NCBI GenBank assembly: GCA_031373665.1
Contig: JANMMZ010000005.1
Span: 1-64,000 of the forward strand
From: M3007 sp031373665
GTDB taxonomy: Bacteria > Bacteroidota > Bacteroidia > Chitinophagales > Saprospiraceae
Direction of reading: 5' to 3'
Length of the DNA: 64,000 nt
In this document: in pieces, positions 45,860 to 54,133 of the stretch
How the letters are laid out: every line of letters starts with the position of its first letter
Numbering within the stretch: position 1 is the stretch's first letter
The notes under the pieces: model-generated
Told to the model about the DNA's origin: nothing
Databases searched by the model: none
Seen by the model: the letters and a program-made list of their open reading frames with translations, nothing else
Position numbers and translations under genes: made by a program

Positions 45860-46810
45860 ATGACAGAGCCGATACTCGACCACTATTCGGAGACCTCACC
45901 GCCCGTGAAACCACGAATTCCCGAGCCGTCTTCGACACACCTATTTTTGGTTTGTTTTACCTTGTTTTTACTGGGTTCGGCATTATCTTTATTGATACCT
46001 ATGATCTTGGGCTGGCCCATGCCGCCCGTCATCAATGAGTATTCCGATATGACTCAACGCTTTCAAGTACGGGTACAATTGGGATTGAGCCACTTATTGG
46101 GATTTTGTATGGCTGGTCTCTTGACTGTTCGCTTATTTTACAAAGGTTACTCAGATAATAGCCCCGATTGGCGCGACTATTTGATGCTTAGGCGGATGCC
46201 TTCCATCACCCAATTGGTATTAGGGGTACTGCTCATATTGGTTTCTGTTCCATTGGTTTTATATACTTTTAGCATTAATAAACTGATTCCATTACCCGAT
46301 ATGCTCAAAATGATGGAGTCTGATACTGCATCAGCCTTGAAGGGCTTGCTCATCATGGATAACATCTGGGAATTGTTGCTCAATCTTACCATTATTGCCG
46401 TCTTGCCCGCTATTGGCGAAGAGTTGGTATTTCGGGGTATTTTACAGCGGCAACTGATGCGGCATATCGAATCACCTTGGTTGGCTATTGTGCTTTCAGC
46501 GGCTATTTTTAGTGCAATACACTTTCAGTTCGAGGGCTTTTTGCCTCGCTTCATCTTAGGCATTATTTTGGGGTGGCTCTATTGGCAAACCCGCAATTTC
46601 TGGGTACCCGTCATGGCGCACTTTGCAAATAATGCCTTGCAAGTAATAGGCCAATACTTGTATGGGAAGCAAATTTCGACGGTAGATCTGGAGCAGGATG
46701 TGGAAGTGCCATGGCATTTCGCAGTCATGTCTATATTTTTGATTTTTGTCGTAGCGCGGTTGATGATCAAACTAAAATCAACGGGTGAGCACAATGTAAT
46801 CGCGCAATAG
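45860..46810 (+). CDS. CPBP-family intramembrane metalloprotease
   Basis: A 316-residue membrane protein of the CAAX-protease/bacteriocin-processing (Abi) family. Motif 1 'GEELVFRGILQRQLM' gives the paired Glu and the Arg, motif 2 'FSAIHFQFEGFLPRF' the Phe-x-x-x-His, and motif 3 'HFANNALQ' the His/Asn. About eight membrane helices. Substrate unknown. The frame opens with TTG at 45851 but the ATG at 45860 gives a normal start. Its 3' end overlaps the convergent RDD gene by 33 bases. Confidence 0.88.
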   Translation: MTEPILDHYSETSPPVKPRIPEPSSTHLFLVCFTLFLLGSALSLLIPMILGWPMPPVINEYSDMTQRFQVRVQLGLSHLLGFCMAGLLTVRLFYKGYSDNSPDWRDYLMLRRMPSITQLVLGVLLILVSVPLVLYTFSINKLIPLPDMLKMMESDTASALKGLLIMDNIWELLLNLTIIAVLPAIGEELVFRGILQRQLMRHIESPWLAIVLSAAIFSAIHFQFEGFLPRFILGIILGWLYWQTRNFWVPVMAHFANNALQVIGQYLYGKQISTVDLEQDVEVPWHFAVMSIFLIFVVARLMIKLKSTGEHNVIAQ

Positions 46811-47524
46811 CGTTTTTAGGAACTCAATACGGTTCAAGGGGCGGTCTTCAATCTGAAGCAATGGCATTAGGTGCGTAACCAAATCTTCCACCACTTCATG
46901 GTGGGCTTGGTTAGGGTATTGTTTCTGGCGATCCAATACTGTTTTAATAAACAACATATCCCGCTCCGACAAGGCTTTTACCTGTGGGAATACTGGCTCG
47001 TAATTGGCACTGGATGCTATGTTCAGAATAGCGTTCAACCGATATAAATAACTATCACTGAACAGTTTAATAACGGTGGTATGAGCGGCAAGATCGCCCA
47101 ATCGCTGCTGCTTGGGCGTGGTTTTAATGAGCAAAATACCCACAAATCCCAAGGTAAACATAGAGTCTATCAACTGCATTACGGAGCGGAGCAATAAGTC
47201 ACTCCATTCTGGATCTTTCCCATCCAATCGGAGTACCCTAATATTGAGTGCTTTTTTGCCTAGGGTCTGCCCGTTGTTCCAAATTTCAAAACAAGCATTG
47301 TATAAAAAGTAGATCAGGAAAGGAAATATGCCTAAAAAAATGGCCCAACCTTGGTCAATATTACGAAACTTGATGATTAGTCCGAACAGTTGGAAAAATA
47401 TGGCATACCCAATACTTACGACAAAAACATCAATCAACCACGCAAGGCAACGATCCCTCAAGGTGGCTAATTCATACTCTATCGTAACATTTTGAACCGT
47501 ATTAATCGTGACGCTTCGTTGCAT
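46778..47524 (-). CDS. RDD-family membrane protein
   Basis: 248 residues. The hallmark 'ATLRDRCLAWLIDVFVV' contains the Arg-Asp pair and the helix of the RDD domain; 'WNNGQTLGKKALNIRVLRLDG' is the family's second motif. Three or four helices sit in residues 28-150, and the C-terminal 90 residues are soluble. RDD proteins are of uncertain function, some being cation/proton antiporters. Its ATG overlaps the stop of the E2 gene by one base (TAATG), so it is co-translated with it. Confidence 0.85.
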   Translation of the reverse strand: MQRSVTINTVQNVTIEYELATLRDRCLAWLIDVFVVSIGYAIFFQLFGLIIKFRNIDQGWAIFLGIFPFLIYFLYNACFEIWNNGQTLGKKALNIRVLRLDGKDPEWSDLLLRSVMQLIDSMFTLGFVGILLIKTTPKQQRLGDLAAHTTVIKLFSDSYLYRLNAILNIASSANYEPVFPQVKALSERDMLFIKTVLDRQKQYPNQAHHEVVEDLVTHLMPLLQIEDRPLNRIEFLKTLLRDYIVLTR

Positions 47525-48771
47525 TATATTTCCAACAACAAGGTGACGGGATCTTCAATTAGGTTTTTAACTTTCACTAAAAATGTTACTGAAGTAGATC
47601 CATCAATGACCCTGTGGTCGTAACTCAAAGCCAAGTACATCATGGGGCGTATAACTACTTCTCCATTGACGGCGATGGGGCGGTCTTTGATGGCGTGCAT
47701 GCCAAGTATGGCACTCTGTGGCTCATTGATGATGGGGGTACTCATAAGGCTTCCAAATACACCACCATTTGTAATAGTAAAGGTGCCACCGCTCATTTCA
47801 TCCAATGACAAACGGCCGTCGCGAGCCTTGGTTGACAATTCCTTTAGTTTACCTTCTATTTCGGCAAAAGAAAGGCTTTCTACATTACGGATAGGGGGCA
47901 CTACCAAACCCGTTGGGGTACTGATAGCGATGCTCACATCGGCATAATCGTGATAAATAACTTCTTCGCCATCAAGGAAAGCGTTTACATCGGGCATCTC
48001 CATAAGCACTTTGGCACATGCCTTGGCAAAAATGGACATGAAGCCCAACTTGATTCCATATTTTTTAACAAAAGCCTCTTGGTATTTTTCGCGTAAAGCC
48101 ATTACGCCGCTCATATCTACTTCATTGAAGGTAGTGAGCATGGCGGTATTGTTTTTGGCACTAACCAATCGTTTGGCAATGGTACGGCGCATACGGCTCA
48201 TGCGCTCGCGTCGCTCCCCACGAGAAAAAGCAATGGAAGGCGCACTAGGCTTTGGTGCGACGGGTGCTTCTACTTTTGGGGCTGGTTTCTCGGCAGGTGC
48301 TGGCGTGCTGGCTGCTGCTTTTTGGGCATCTTCCTTTGTGATACGTCCATCGCGGCCAGTGCCGGCTACATCACTAGGATTGACCCCGCTTTCAGTAAGT
48401 ATTTTGGAGGCTGCTGGCGAAGGAGTACCTGTTGCGTAACTTTGCTGAGACTCCTTGGCTGTAGCGACAGTTTCAGTTTTGGCTGGAGCCGTAGTTTCAG
48501 CAGGCTTGGATGTACCCGCGCTGCCCGATTGAGCATCGGTGTCAATCGTAGCAAATAAAGCACCCACGGCAAGGTCTTCACCTTCTTTGACAGCCCAAGT
48601 GAGTTTGCCCGCAGAGTCTGCCGACAATTCTTGATTGGCTTTTTCTGTTTCGATTTCGCAAAGCGGTTCATCCATTGCAACGATGGAGCCATTTGGCTTG
48701 AGCCACTTCGAAAAAGTGACACTGGAGATGGATTCTCCCAGATTGGGGATTTTTAACTCAATAACTGCCAT
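47524..48771 (-). CDS. sucB: 2-oxoglutarate dehydrogenase E2 (dihydrolipoyl succinyltransferase)
   Basis: A 415-residue acyltransferase core of the 2-oxoglutarate dehydrogenase complex in the TCA cycle. One lipoyl domain (1-77) with lipoyl-Lys44 in ETEKANQ; an Ala/Pro-rich linker; a peripheral subunit-binding domain ('ASKILTESGVNPSDVAGTGR'); and the catalytic domain with 'MSRMRRTIAKRLVSAKNNTA' and the active-site HRVIDG (His386, Asp390). The single lipoyl domain and 'LTTFNEVDMSGVM' fit the succinyl rather than acetyl enzyme. No E1 or E3 gene is adjacent. The next gene in the unit is RDD. Confidence 0.93.
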   Translation of the reverse strand: MAVIELKIPNLGESISSVTFSKWLKPNGSIVAMDEPLCEIETEKANQELSADSAGKLTWAVKEGEDLAVGALFATIDTDAQSGSAGTSKPAETTAPAKTETVATAKESQQSYATGTPSPAASKILTESGVNPSDVAGTGRDGRITKEDAQKAAASTPAPAEKPAPKVEAPVAPKPSAPSIAFSRGERRERMSRMRRTIAKRLVSAKNNTAMLTTFNEVDMSGVMALREKYQEAFVKKYGIKLGFMSIFAKACAKVLMEMPDVNAFLDGEEVIYHDYADVSIAISTPTGLVVPPIRNVESLSFAEIEGKLKELSTKARDGRLSLDEMSGGTFTITNGGVFGSLMSTPIINEPQSAILGMHAIKDRPIAVNGEVVIRPMMYLALSYDHRVIDGSTSVTFLVKVKNLIEDPVTLLLEI

Positions 48772-48832
48772 AATATAATTTGGACGATACTTTTTCTATA
48801 CATTAATGATGGTTGGGCATGGTCATAAAACG

Positions 48833-48840
48833 CAAAATTA
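48833..48840 (-). promoter_or_regulatory. -7 promoter box for sucB
   Basis: TAATTTTG on the minus strand, 61 bases before the ATG. A second match, TACCTTTG at 48876-48883 on the same strand, could be an alternative start site. Confidence 0.45.
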
Positions 48841-48917
48841 GGACTTATGTTTATATGACGGCTTCCTTAACGCTGCAAAGGTAGCGTTACATTTAAAAGT
48901 GTGTCATAAAATTTTTA

Positions 48918-49367
48918 TTAATTACGCATCTTGTCTAATAAGTGGCTCAAGGTATCAGCCTCTTCTGGAGTTAGAACCGATTCATGTGGGTTGTTTATGA
49001 TCCAGTGTGCGTCAATTTCAAGCAATAGCGACTGCCCATCTGCTGTAAGTAGGATGGCTCGTTCACGGCCATCTTGAATGGTTTTTTCTCGTACTAATAG
49101 CCCTTTATCAACCAAGCGATCAATGATCCTAGTTGTGTTTGAACTTCTCTCAAGCATCCGCGAACGAATATCTTTGACCCTAACACCTTCGGGGTGCTTA
49201 CCGCGAACAATCCTGATGACATTGAATTGTTCTGAAGTCAAGTCGAAAGGTTTAAGTGTCGTATTGACGCGGTTTTTCAGCCAAGATGCACTAAATAAGA
49301 CATTTAAATGTGCTTTGTGGGTTTCACTTTGGAACTTGCTGGTCTTTAGTTCTTCTTCTATGTTCAT
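48918..49367 (-). CDS. MarR-family transcriptional regulator
   Basis: A 149-residue winged-helix dimer-type repressor. The DNA-binding region is clear: 'LTSEQFNVIRIVRGKHPEG' followed by 'RMLERSSNTTRIIDRLVDKG' (recognition helix) and the wing 'IQDGRERAILLTADGQSLL'. It starts 8 bases after the stop of the propeller gene on the same strand, so the two form a unit. The regulated genes and ligand are unknown. Confidence 0.92.
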   Translation of the reverse strand: MNIEEELKTSKFQSETHKAHLNVLFSASWLKNRVNTTLKPFDLTSEQFNVIRIVRGKHPEGVRVKDIRSRMLERSSNTTRIIDRLVDKGLLVREKTIQDGRERAILLTADGQSLLLEIDAHWIINNPHESVLTPEEADTLSHLLDKMRN

Positions 49368-49375
49368 AGTCTGCG

Positions 49376-50299
49376 TTAGCGTTTAAGGTCAAATTTTAGA
49401 ATCATACCTTCTCCTTTCTTTCCTTCACTACCAATCAATAAATTTCCAGACTTATCAAATGCAATGCCCTCTGGTTGGGGTATTATTTTTTTATCTATTT
49501 TTTGAGCAAATTTTATAGCACCCGATTTATAGTCCAAAACAACCAACGCTTTTTTGGCTGTTGAGATCACATATACATCCTTGGTCAAGGGGTGTATGGC
49601 CACTCCGGAAGGGCTAAAGTAATTGGGCTTGTCATCAGGACCATTGGGGATTATCTGCTCCACCTGTGTTGGATCAATAGCGTAGGTCGGAGTCTCGCCC
49701 AATTTTTTACTTTTTAGTGAAAATGCATAGATTTTTCTTGAATCATCGTTTTCCGGATTGCCTTTGCAAGCCAATAACAAAGCATTTCTGTCGGAGTCAA
49801 AACAAAGCCCTTCTACATCGTCCGATTTATCCAAATGGGTTTCGTATTCAGTAGATTCCATCCTGTTAGGGTTCTGCCAACGTTCTATCTGATATATTTT
49901 ACCGTCGCTTTTTGCAGCGTATAAGTCGCCTTGAGCCAATTCTACACCCTCAAAATCCCCTTTAGTCCTGAATAGGATCTTGCGTGTGATGACCCCCCCT
50001 TTGGTGGTATTAACAAAATAAATCTCTCCTTTTTCATCTGCAATACCGAGATAGACATCGTTTGAATCGGTAGGGCTGAGGCCAGATATTTCCTTTAGGT
50101 CTTCACTGACAAGATTAATGGTATAATCTGGTGCTGACAGATTATAGGGTACAGAATCATGAACTATAATTGGGCTTGTATTCGGCTTTTGGGGTGCTGT
50201 ATTGGGATCAGTACATGAGTAGGTGTGCTTGAATGCCAGCAGCACAAAACAGCAACAAAAGAATGAAACGGAGCCAAACTTAGGAAGTAAATAGGTCAT
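49376..50299 (-). CDS. SdiA-regulated-domain-like beta-propeller protein
   Basis: 307 residues. A hydrophobic N-terminus ending in a possible lipobox (TYSC, about Cys29) suggests export and lipidation. The rest has propeller-type repeats: 'EISGLSPTDSNDVYLGIADE', 'GDFEGVELAQGDLYAAKSDG', 'DDVEGLCFDSDRNALLLACK', 'PEGIAFDKSGNLLIGSEG', matching the SdiA-regulated/YjiK-like family. Role unknown; related proteins are surface or periplasmic. It is upstream of and coupled to the MarR gene. Confidence 0.8.
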   Translation of the reverse strand: MTYLLPKFGSVSFFCCCFVLLAFKHTYSCTDPNTAPQKPNTSPIIVHDSVPYNLSAPDYTINLVSEDLKEISGLSPTDSNDVYLGIADEKGEIYFVNTTKGGVITRKILFRTKGDFEGVELAQGDLYAAKSDGKIYQIERWQNPNRMESTEYETHLDKSDDVEGLCFDSDRNALLLACKGNPENDDSRKIYAFSLKSKKLGETPTYAIDPTQVEQIIPNGPDDKPNYFSPSGVAIHPLTKDVYVISTAKKALVVLDYKSGAIKFAQKIDKKIIPQPEGIAFDKSGNLLIGSEGKKGEGMILKFDLKR

Positions 50300-50347
50300 T
50301 TGCGAATTTGTTTTTGCAAAGAACGCGTTTTTTCAAGAAATATTCAA

Positions 50348-50788
50348 CTATTCGTGGAAAACTTCAATTTCATGGTTTTTAACCACCAAGTCTGTAAACT
50401 TACCTTTAAAACGGGTTGCTTTCACAATATGGTTATCTATCCAATGATAGTTGCCACCCCTAGGCTTACCAAACAGAATGCCATGATATTTAAAACCATG
50501 TTTGTCAAGCCAATATTCTGTGATTTCCCGATGTGCTTCTGTCCTACTGGTAAAAAAGAAAACAATATGACCTTCGTCGTACCATTTATTCAGCATAGAG
50601 AGGGCATCTGGATAAGGCAATACTGTACCCATGCGCTCGGGTTCTTCATTGGGAACATCATCACAGATAGTACCATCTATATCAATCAAAAAATTTTTGA
50701 TGTGATTAGGTAGAATCGGGCTAAGGCGTTCGCCTTTATCGTTGAAAATTTCATTCAAAGAGGGTTGCTCTTGCATATCTTGAACCAT
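50348..50788 (-). CDS. HAD-superfamily phosphatase-like protein
   Basis: 146 residues. Motif I 'FLIDIDGTICDDVPNEE' holds the nucleophile Asp and acid/base Asp; motif II is 'VFFFTSRTEAHREITEYWL' (Thr/Ser); 'ILFGKPRGGNYHWIDNHI' holds the motif III Lys and following Asp. The short cap-less form resembles polynucleotide-kinase-type or nucleotidase HADs. Substrate unknown. A -7 promoter box lies 18 bases upstream of the ATG. Confidence 0.85.
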   Translation of the reverse strand: MVQDMQEQPSLNEIFNDKGERLSPILPNHIKNFLIDIDGTICDDVPNEEPERMGTVLPYPDALSMLNKWYDEGHIVFFFTSRTEAHREITEYWLDKHGFKYHGILFGKPRGGNYHWIDNHIVKATRFKGKFTDLVVKNHEIEVFHE

Positions 50789-50807
50789 AGATCGTGTATT
50801 TTTTACG

Positions 50808-50815
50808 CAAAGGTA
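50808..50815 (-). promoter_or_regulatory. -7 promoter box for the HAD gene
   Basis: TACCTTTG on the minus strand, 19 bases upstream of the ATG, implying a short leader. Confidence 0.55.
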
Positions 50816-50926
50816 TGGATATTTGAATGAAGTAGCAAAAAAGAAATTTAAGTTATTGTTTAACCAATACTTAGTGGTCAGTCAAGTAGCAGATTGGATA
50901 GTTACCCAGAATGGTTATACTGCGTA

Positions 50927-50967
50927 GAATGAAACGAAGAGATTTTTATTTCAACTCCGTTTCGTTC
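50927..50967 (-). terminator. Probable terminator hairpin after purA
   Basis: Arms GAATGAAACG and CGTTTCGTTC pair with one mismatch across a 21-base A/T-rich centre, directly downstream of the purA stop. No long T-run, so moderate. Confidence 0.45.
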
Positions 50968-50968
50968 C

Positions 50969-52243
50969 TTATGATCTGATAATTAATTTTTCCCGCTCTG
51001 GCCCCGTAGAAATCATACTAAACGGCACTCCAAGATAGGCTTCCAATGCCTCCAAAAATGTACGTGCTTCCGCAGGCAATGCCTCATAGGTTCTTACATC
51101 GTCCAAACCATGATTCCAGCCTTTGAATTGTTTCAAAACGGGTTCGACCGCCGTCTGGCAAAGATCAAAAGGAAGTACATCAGTGGTAAGGCCATCATAT
51201 TGGTAGTGCGTGACAGCCTCTATGCTTTCAAAAATATTCAATACATCTATCTTCGTCATACAAAGATCGGTCACCCCATTGAGCATGATCGTGTAGCGCA
51301 ACTGAGGCAGGTCAATCCACCCACAACGGCGCGGCCGGCCAGTGGTAGAACCAAATTCCATCCCCTCTTTTCGGAGTCGCTCGCCCGTTTCGTTGTCCAG
51401 TTCACTTGGAAATGGCCCACCGCCCACACGGGTACAATAGGCTTTGGTGATACCGATCACACGGCCTATATGTTGGGGGGCTACGCCCAACCCCGTACAA
51501 ACACCAGCAGTGATCGTATTGCTCGACGTGACAAAAGGGTAAGTACCGAAATCTACATCCAACATAGATCCTTGCGCACCTTCGGCGAGTACGCGCTTGC
51601 CTGCTTTCAGGGCATCATTGATATAATATTCTGAATCTACCAGTGGCAATTGTTGCAAAGATTCAAGACTTTCAAACCAAATTTCCTCGGCTGCATCAAT
51701 ATCAAAATCTACGGGTGGGTATATTTTTAGCAACTCCAAATGCTTGTTTTTCAAGGCTTTGTAAGTTTCCATGAAATTTGGTGCCGCAATATCGCCAATG
51801 CGCAGGCCATTGCGGCCAGTTTTATCCATGTAGGTAGGGCCAATGCCCTTCAAGGTAGAACCAATTTTAGCCTTACCCTTGTGTGCTTCACTAGCAGCAT
51901 CGAGCCAACGATGGGTTGGCAATATAAGATGCGCTTTGCGAGCAAGCAGGAGGCGATTTTTAAAATCGAGGCCAGTGCTTTCAAGCAATTGGAGTTCTTT
52001 TTTGAAGACTACTGGATCCAAAACCACTCCATTTCCAATCAGATTAATCAGATCGGCTCTGAAAATACCAGAAGGTATAGTGTGTAAAACATACTTGTGG
52101 CCATCAAATTTGAGGGTATGGCCAGCATTGGGGCCACCTTGAAACCTAGCCACTATATCATATTGTGTAGCCAAGTAATCCACTATTTTTCCTTTTCCTT
52201 CATCGCCCCATTGGAGCCCTAGGATAACATCTATTTTCTGCAT
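50969..52243 (-). CDS. purA: Adenylosuccinate synthetase
   Basis: A 424-residue GTP-dependent enzyme making adenylosuccinate from IMP and aspartate, the first step towards AMP. The N-terminus 'QKIDVILGLQWGDEGKGKIV' carries the GTP-binding loop and catalytic Asp14; 'GGPNAGHTLKFDG' supplies the second catalytic His; 'GSTTGRPRRCGWIDLPQLR' and 'CTGLGVAPQHIG' are further signatures. The frame opens up to 52417, but family homology and the two -7 boxes between 52253 and 52279 fix the ATG at 52243. Divergent from the DUF4271 gene. Confidence 0.96.
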   Translation of the reverse strand: MQKIDVILGLQWGDEGKGKIVDYLATQYDIVARFQGGPNAGHTLKFDGHKYVLHTIPSGIFRADLINLIGNGVVLDPVVFKKELQLLESTGLDFKNRLLLARKAHLILPTHRWLDAASEAHKGKAKIGSTLKGIGPTYMDKTGRNGLRIGDIAAPNFMETYKALKNKHLELLKIYPPVDFDIDAAEEIWFESLESLQQLPLVDSEYYINDALKAGKRVLAEGAQGSMLDVDFGTYPFVTSSNTITAGVCTGLGVAPQHIGRVIGITKAYCTRVGGGPFPSELDNETGERLRKEGMEFGSTTGRPRRCGWIDLPQLRYTIMLNGVTDLCMTKIDVLNIFESIEAVTHYQYDGLTTDVLPFDLCQTAVEPVLKQFKGWNHGLDDVRTYEALPAEARTFLEALEAYLGVPFSMISTGPEREKLIIRS

Positions 52244-52252
52244 AAAATCTTT

Positions 52253-52279
52253 CAAAGATAAAAAAAGACTGCAAAGGTA
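52253..52279 (-). promoter_or_regulatory. Two -7 promoter boxes for purA
   Basis: Minus-strand TATCTTTG (52253-52260) and TACCTTTG (52272-52279), 9 and 28 bases before the ATG, give a possible pair of start sites. They lie back to back with the plus-strand box at 52300. Confidence 0.6.
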
Positions 52280-52299
52280 CGAAATCCTTAAATCAGGAC

Positions 52300-52307
52300 T
52301 ACCTTTG
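52300..52307 (+). promoter_or_regulatory. -7 promoter box abutting the DUF4271 start
   Basis: TACCTTTG followed by TGCC and then ATG at 52312: only 4 bases between box and start codon, so a leaderless transcript is predicted. Confidence 0.6.
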
Positions 52308-52311
52308 TGCC

Positions 52312-53211
52312 ATGATTCGGGAATCATTTTTTGGATTATTATTTTTACTGCTTTTTTCTGCCGGGTATGCGCAGGGAAATGCCAACCCTTTTGAGTTGCA
52401 ATATAGGCTCTCTCCACTAACCTTAGCCAGTGTGAGCGGAGGCGTCGTTACCAACAATCCTTTTGATTTGGTATCACACCGTGCGCCAGTGGCAAGGGTA
52501 TCTATCAGCAACAATGCGACCGAAATTTTTCGCCCATTTGCGGTACTGCCGCGCGGGGGAGGCTTGTCATCCACCGCATTATTTACTATTTTGGCACTGG
52601 TACTTGGGTTTCTCACCTTTTCGGTGGCTGTAAAACGCAGTGCTGTGGAAAAAGCATGGCGTGGCTTTTTGAGCGATAGTTCCTTGACGTTTGTACAAAG
52701 AGAGGCTTTTGGATTGGTTGGCAATACGCCCTATTATCTGATGTATATCAATTTTTTATTGAATGCTGGGCTGTTCATTTTCTTAGTCACCAAGTTCTTT
52801 AAAAAAGATTTTTATAACAACACCTCCTTTCTGTTGCTTTGTATCGTGGGTGCCGCATTGTTCTTTTTATCGAAGCATGTTATGCTGTACTTGATGCGCT
52901 TGGTTTTTCCGTTGGAGAACGAATTGAAGCGGTATCACTTCCTAATCATTATATTTAATTGTGTTTTAGGACTGTTTTTATTACCGTTCAATTTCTTCAT
53001 TGCCTTTAGTGCCAATGCTCAATATCAAGGTCTTTTAGTGTTCTGGATGCTGGGGTTGGTGACGGTTTTTTTCATGTATCGCGCACTACGGGCACTAAAA
53101 ATAGGAACAAAATTTTTATCTGGGCATAGTTTTCACTTTTTATTGTATCTTTGCGTCGTTGAAATAGCACCATTGCTGCTAATCATGAAACTAGCAACAA
53201 TGCAATCATAG
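52312..53211 (+). CDS. DUF4271 membrane protein
   Basis: 299 residues with a signal peptide (MIRESFFGLLFLLLFSAGYA), a roughly 60-residue exported stretch, then about seven membrane helices ('ALFTILALVLGFLTFSV', 'LLLCIVGAALFFL', 'FWMLGLVTVFFMY'). The family is DUF4271, found in Bacteroidota usually next to uroporphyrinogen-III synthase, as here. Its function is unknown; the linkage hints at a role in haem or respiratory membranes but that is inference. Confidence 0.85.
   Translation: MIRESFFGLLFLLLFSAGYAQGNANPFELQYRLSPLTLASVSGGVVTNNPFDLVSHRAPVARVSISNNATEIFRPFAVLPRGGGLSSTALFTILALVLGFLTFSVAVKRSAVEKAWRGFLSDSSLTFVQREAFGLVGNTPYYLMYINFLLNAGLFIFLVTKFFKKDFYNNTSFLLLCIVGAALFFLSKHVMLYLMRLVFPLENELKRYHFLIIIFNCVLGLFLLPFNFFIAFSANAQYQGLLVFWMLGLVTVFFMYRALRALKIGTKFLSGHSFHFLLYLCVVEIAPLLLIMKLATMQS
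53146..53153 (+). promoter_or_regulatory. -7 promoter box inside the DUF4271 3' end
   Basis: TATCTTTG, 178 bases before the hemD start. It may give hemD its own transcript. The bases from the DUF4271 stop to hemD (53212-53331) show nothing else. Confidence 0.35.
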
Positions 53212-53331
53212 TCCAATTCTTTTTTGAAAGACCTCCACTCGTGGAACTTTTTGAAAGGTTTTAGTATTCTGACAACAAATGTATTTATGCTTAAAAGTGA
53301 ACCAAACAAAATTCACAAAACACACTCCTGA

Positions 53332-54117
53332 ATGTCGTCAACTGCTGCAACTGCTACGGAAGTCACAAATAGAATCGTCAGAAATATTCTGATCTCGCAG
53401 GCTGCTCCTGCCATTAGATTGGCGTATGACGAAATAGAAAAACGTTATGGAGTCCGTATTGATTTTATCCCTTTTGTGACCATTGAAGGGCTCACAGAAA
53501 AAGAATACCGTAAAAATCGAGTATATCCCAATGAATATACGGCCATTATTTTCACTAGTAAGAATGCTATAGATCACTTTTTTAGACTTTGTACTGAAAT
53601 GCGCATTAAGATGTCGGATGAAACAAAATACTTTTGTTCTACCGAAACGATTGCGAATTATCTCCAGAAATTCATCAATTTCAGGAAACGCAAGGTATTT
53701 AATGGCACTAAAAACATTGTAGATCTAAAATCCTATATACAGCGCAACAAAGAGGAGCGTTTCTACCTCCCTTGCAGCGATCAAGGCCATCCCGAAGTGA
53801 TTAAGTTTTTCAATGACATGAAAATCCCGATCCAAGACGCAGTCATGTACCGCACGGTTAATAATGACCTCAGCGATTTGAAAGACATCAAGTATGATAT
53901 CATTGCCTTCTTCTCGGCTTTGGAAATCAAATCCATGTTTGAGCAGTTTCCTGATTTCAAACAAGAAGACCGCCGTATTTGTGTCTTTGGTACCGCAGCC
54001 CTCAAGGCAGTGACCGATAAAGGCATGACGGTCAATATTCAGGCTGGTACTCCCGAAGCACCATCCATAGCAGTGGCTTTAGAGACCTATTTGAAAGGAT
54101 CGAATAGGAATAATTAA
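53332..54117 (+). CDS. hemD: Uroporphyrinogen-III synthase
   Basis: A 261-residue enzyme that closes hydroxymethylbilane with inversion of ring D, the branch point to haem and sirohaem. Diverged but recognisable: 'RIDFIPFVTIEGLTEKEYRK', 'EYTAIIFTSKNAIDHFFRLC', 'YDIIAFFSALEIKSMFEQFP' and 'ICVFGTAALKAVTDKGM' correspond to the two-lobed HemD fold. The DUF4271 neighbour supports it, as this pairing recurs in Bacteroidota. Confidence 0.88.
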   Translation: MSSTAATATEVTNRIVRNILISQAAPAIRLAYDEIEKRYGVRIDFIPFVTIEGLTEKEYRKNRVYPNEYTAIIFTSKNAIDHFFRLCTEMRIKMSDETKYFCSTETIANYLQKFINFRKRKVFNGTKNIVDLKSYIQRNKEERFYLPCSDQGHPEVIKFFNDMKIPIQDAVMYRTVNNDLSDLKDIKYDIIAFFSALEIKSMFEQFPDFKQEDRRICVFGTAALKAVTDKGMTVNIQAGTPEAPSIAVALETYLKGSNRNN

Positions 54118-54133
54118 GTAGCATTAGTAACCC

